A stretch of 22,406 nucleotides of DNA, taken from contig SCVT01000680.1 of the NCBI GenBank assembly GCA_004296815.1, forward strand, positions 1 through 22,406, in the 5' to 3' direction. This stretch comes from Reyranella sp. (GTDB taxonomy: Bacteria > Pseudomonadota > Alphaproteobacteria > Reyranellales > Reyranellaceae). The translations under genes and the position numbers were made by a program. Below, one piece after another: positions 21,985 through 22,406 of this stretch. Below the pieces are notes generated by a model. That model searched no databases. It had not been told where the DNA came from and was given only the letters and a program-made list of their open reading frames with translations. Each line of letters begins with the position of its first letter. Position 1 is the stretch's first letter.

Positions 21985-22406
21985 ATGAGACCCTCCCATC
22001 ACCACGGTTCGGGCGAGCACGCCCACAGGCACCATTTCGGTCGGCGCGGCTTTGGCCGGCATGGCCACGGCTTCGGCGGCGAACGGGGCGAGCGCGGCGA
22101 GGGCCGCGGCGGACGCCGGCGCGTCTTCGGATCGGACGAGCTCAGGCTCGTGCTGCTGAAGCTGATCGCCGACGAGCCGCGTCACGGCTACGAGCTGATC
22201 CGCGCGATCGAGGAGCTGACCGGCGGCAGCTACGTGCCGAGCCCCGGCATGGTCTATCCGACGCTGACCATGCTCGACGAGATGGGCCACATCGCCGAGG
22301 CGAAGTCGGAAGGAGCGCGCAAGGCGTTCGCCGTCACCGACGCCGGCACGACGCACCTCGCCGAGCGCAAGGCGGAGGTCGAGGCACTGTTCGCTCGGTT
22401 GGCCGA
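21985..22406 (+). CDS. PadR family transcriptional regulator, truncated at window end
   Basis: The first 140 codons are present. The winged helix begins near residue 50 with LRLVLLKLIADEPRHGYELI, followed by GGSYVPSPGMVYPTLTMLDEMGHI (the PadR recognition-helix and wing region) and a coiled dimer helix at the end. The N-terminal 48 residues are unusual: rich in His, Gly and Arg (HHH, HAHRHH, RHGHG, RGERGEGRGGRR). The ATG at 21985 has AGGA (21973-21976) 8 nt upstream; an in-frame ATG at 21958 overlaps the dyad and lacks a ribosome site. PadR proteins repress stress or efflux genes and often themselves. The target is off the window. Confidence 0.88.
   Translation, partial: MRPSHHHGSGEHAHRHHFGRRGFGRHGHGFGGERGERGEGRGGRRRVFGSDELRLVLLKLIADEPRHGYELIRAIEELTGGSYVPSPGMVYPTLTMLDEMGHIAEAKSEGARKAFAVTDAGTTHLAERKAEVEALFARLA

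Overview
The window is high-GC DNA with tightly packed genes and looks like an alphaproteobacterial chromosome. The best taxonomic evidence is a SAM-II class riboswitch upstream of metZ, a class found mainly in Alphaproteobacteria. Many short-gap gene strings, a Bug-type binding protein and a large Liv-type ABC transporter fit a free-living heterotroph of the Rhodospirillales/Rhizobiales type. The genus cannot be fixed by eye. Bases 1-13 match the 3' end of an Illumina adapter, so the left edge is a contig end and the first gene is truncated by assembly. I saw no rRNA, tRNA, CRISPR array, transposase or integrase.

Layout. (1) 14-1975, minus strand: a truncated class II aldolase, an exported DUF1194 (von Willebrand A-like) protein, a strong terminator, and an RRM/glycine-rich RNA-binding protein with a long leader. 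(2) 2264-5281, plus strand: a NIPSNAP protein, a thiamine-diphosphate enzyme and a TctC/Bug binding protein, probably one catabolic operon. (3) 5287-7312, plus strand: a promoter, SAM-II aptamer, antiterminator/terminator, metZ, and a TenA-type thiamine-salvage gene starting 7 nt after metZ. (4) 7323-8319: a MarR regulator divergent from a PaaI-like thioesterase, sharing a small dyad. (5) 8386-12966, plus strand: apaG, folE, an ArgE-type deacetylase, two adjacent DUF1801 genes, then translationally coupled dgoK-dgoA (last steps of the De Ley-Doudoroff galactonate route).

(6) 12963-19620, minus strand: a Liv-type operon in the order binding protein, two permeases, two normal ATPases and a third short ATPase with no ABC signature motif. 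A cystathionine gamma-synthase-family gene follows it and shares stop-codon bases with dgoA. (7) 19621-21877: a divergent intergenic region with a perfect 9-2-9 dyad, an RpiR/SIS regulator and a mandelate racemase-family acid-sugar dehydratase. (8) 21878-22406: an AT-rich segment with several dyads and the start of a PadR regulator with a His/Gly/Arg-rich N-terminus.

How the parts may work together: regions 5 and 7 suggest acid-sugar catabolism (dehydratase, then DgoK, then DgoA), with RpiR sensing a phosphosugar. Region 3 places methionine synthesis, and possibly thiamine salvage, under SAM control. The most unusual items are the signature-less ABC ATPase, the possible SAM control of tenA, and the compact operator sites in the divergent intergenic regions. 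No clearly new multi-gene system such as a defence island or biosynthetic cluster was found.
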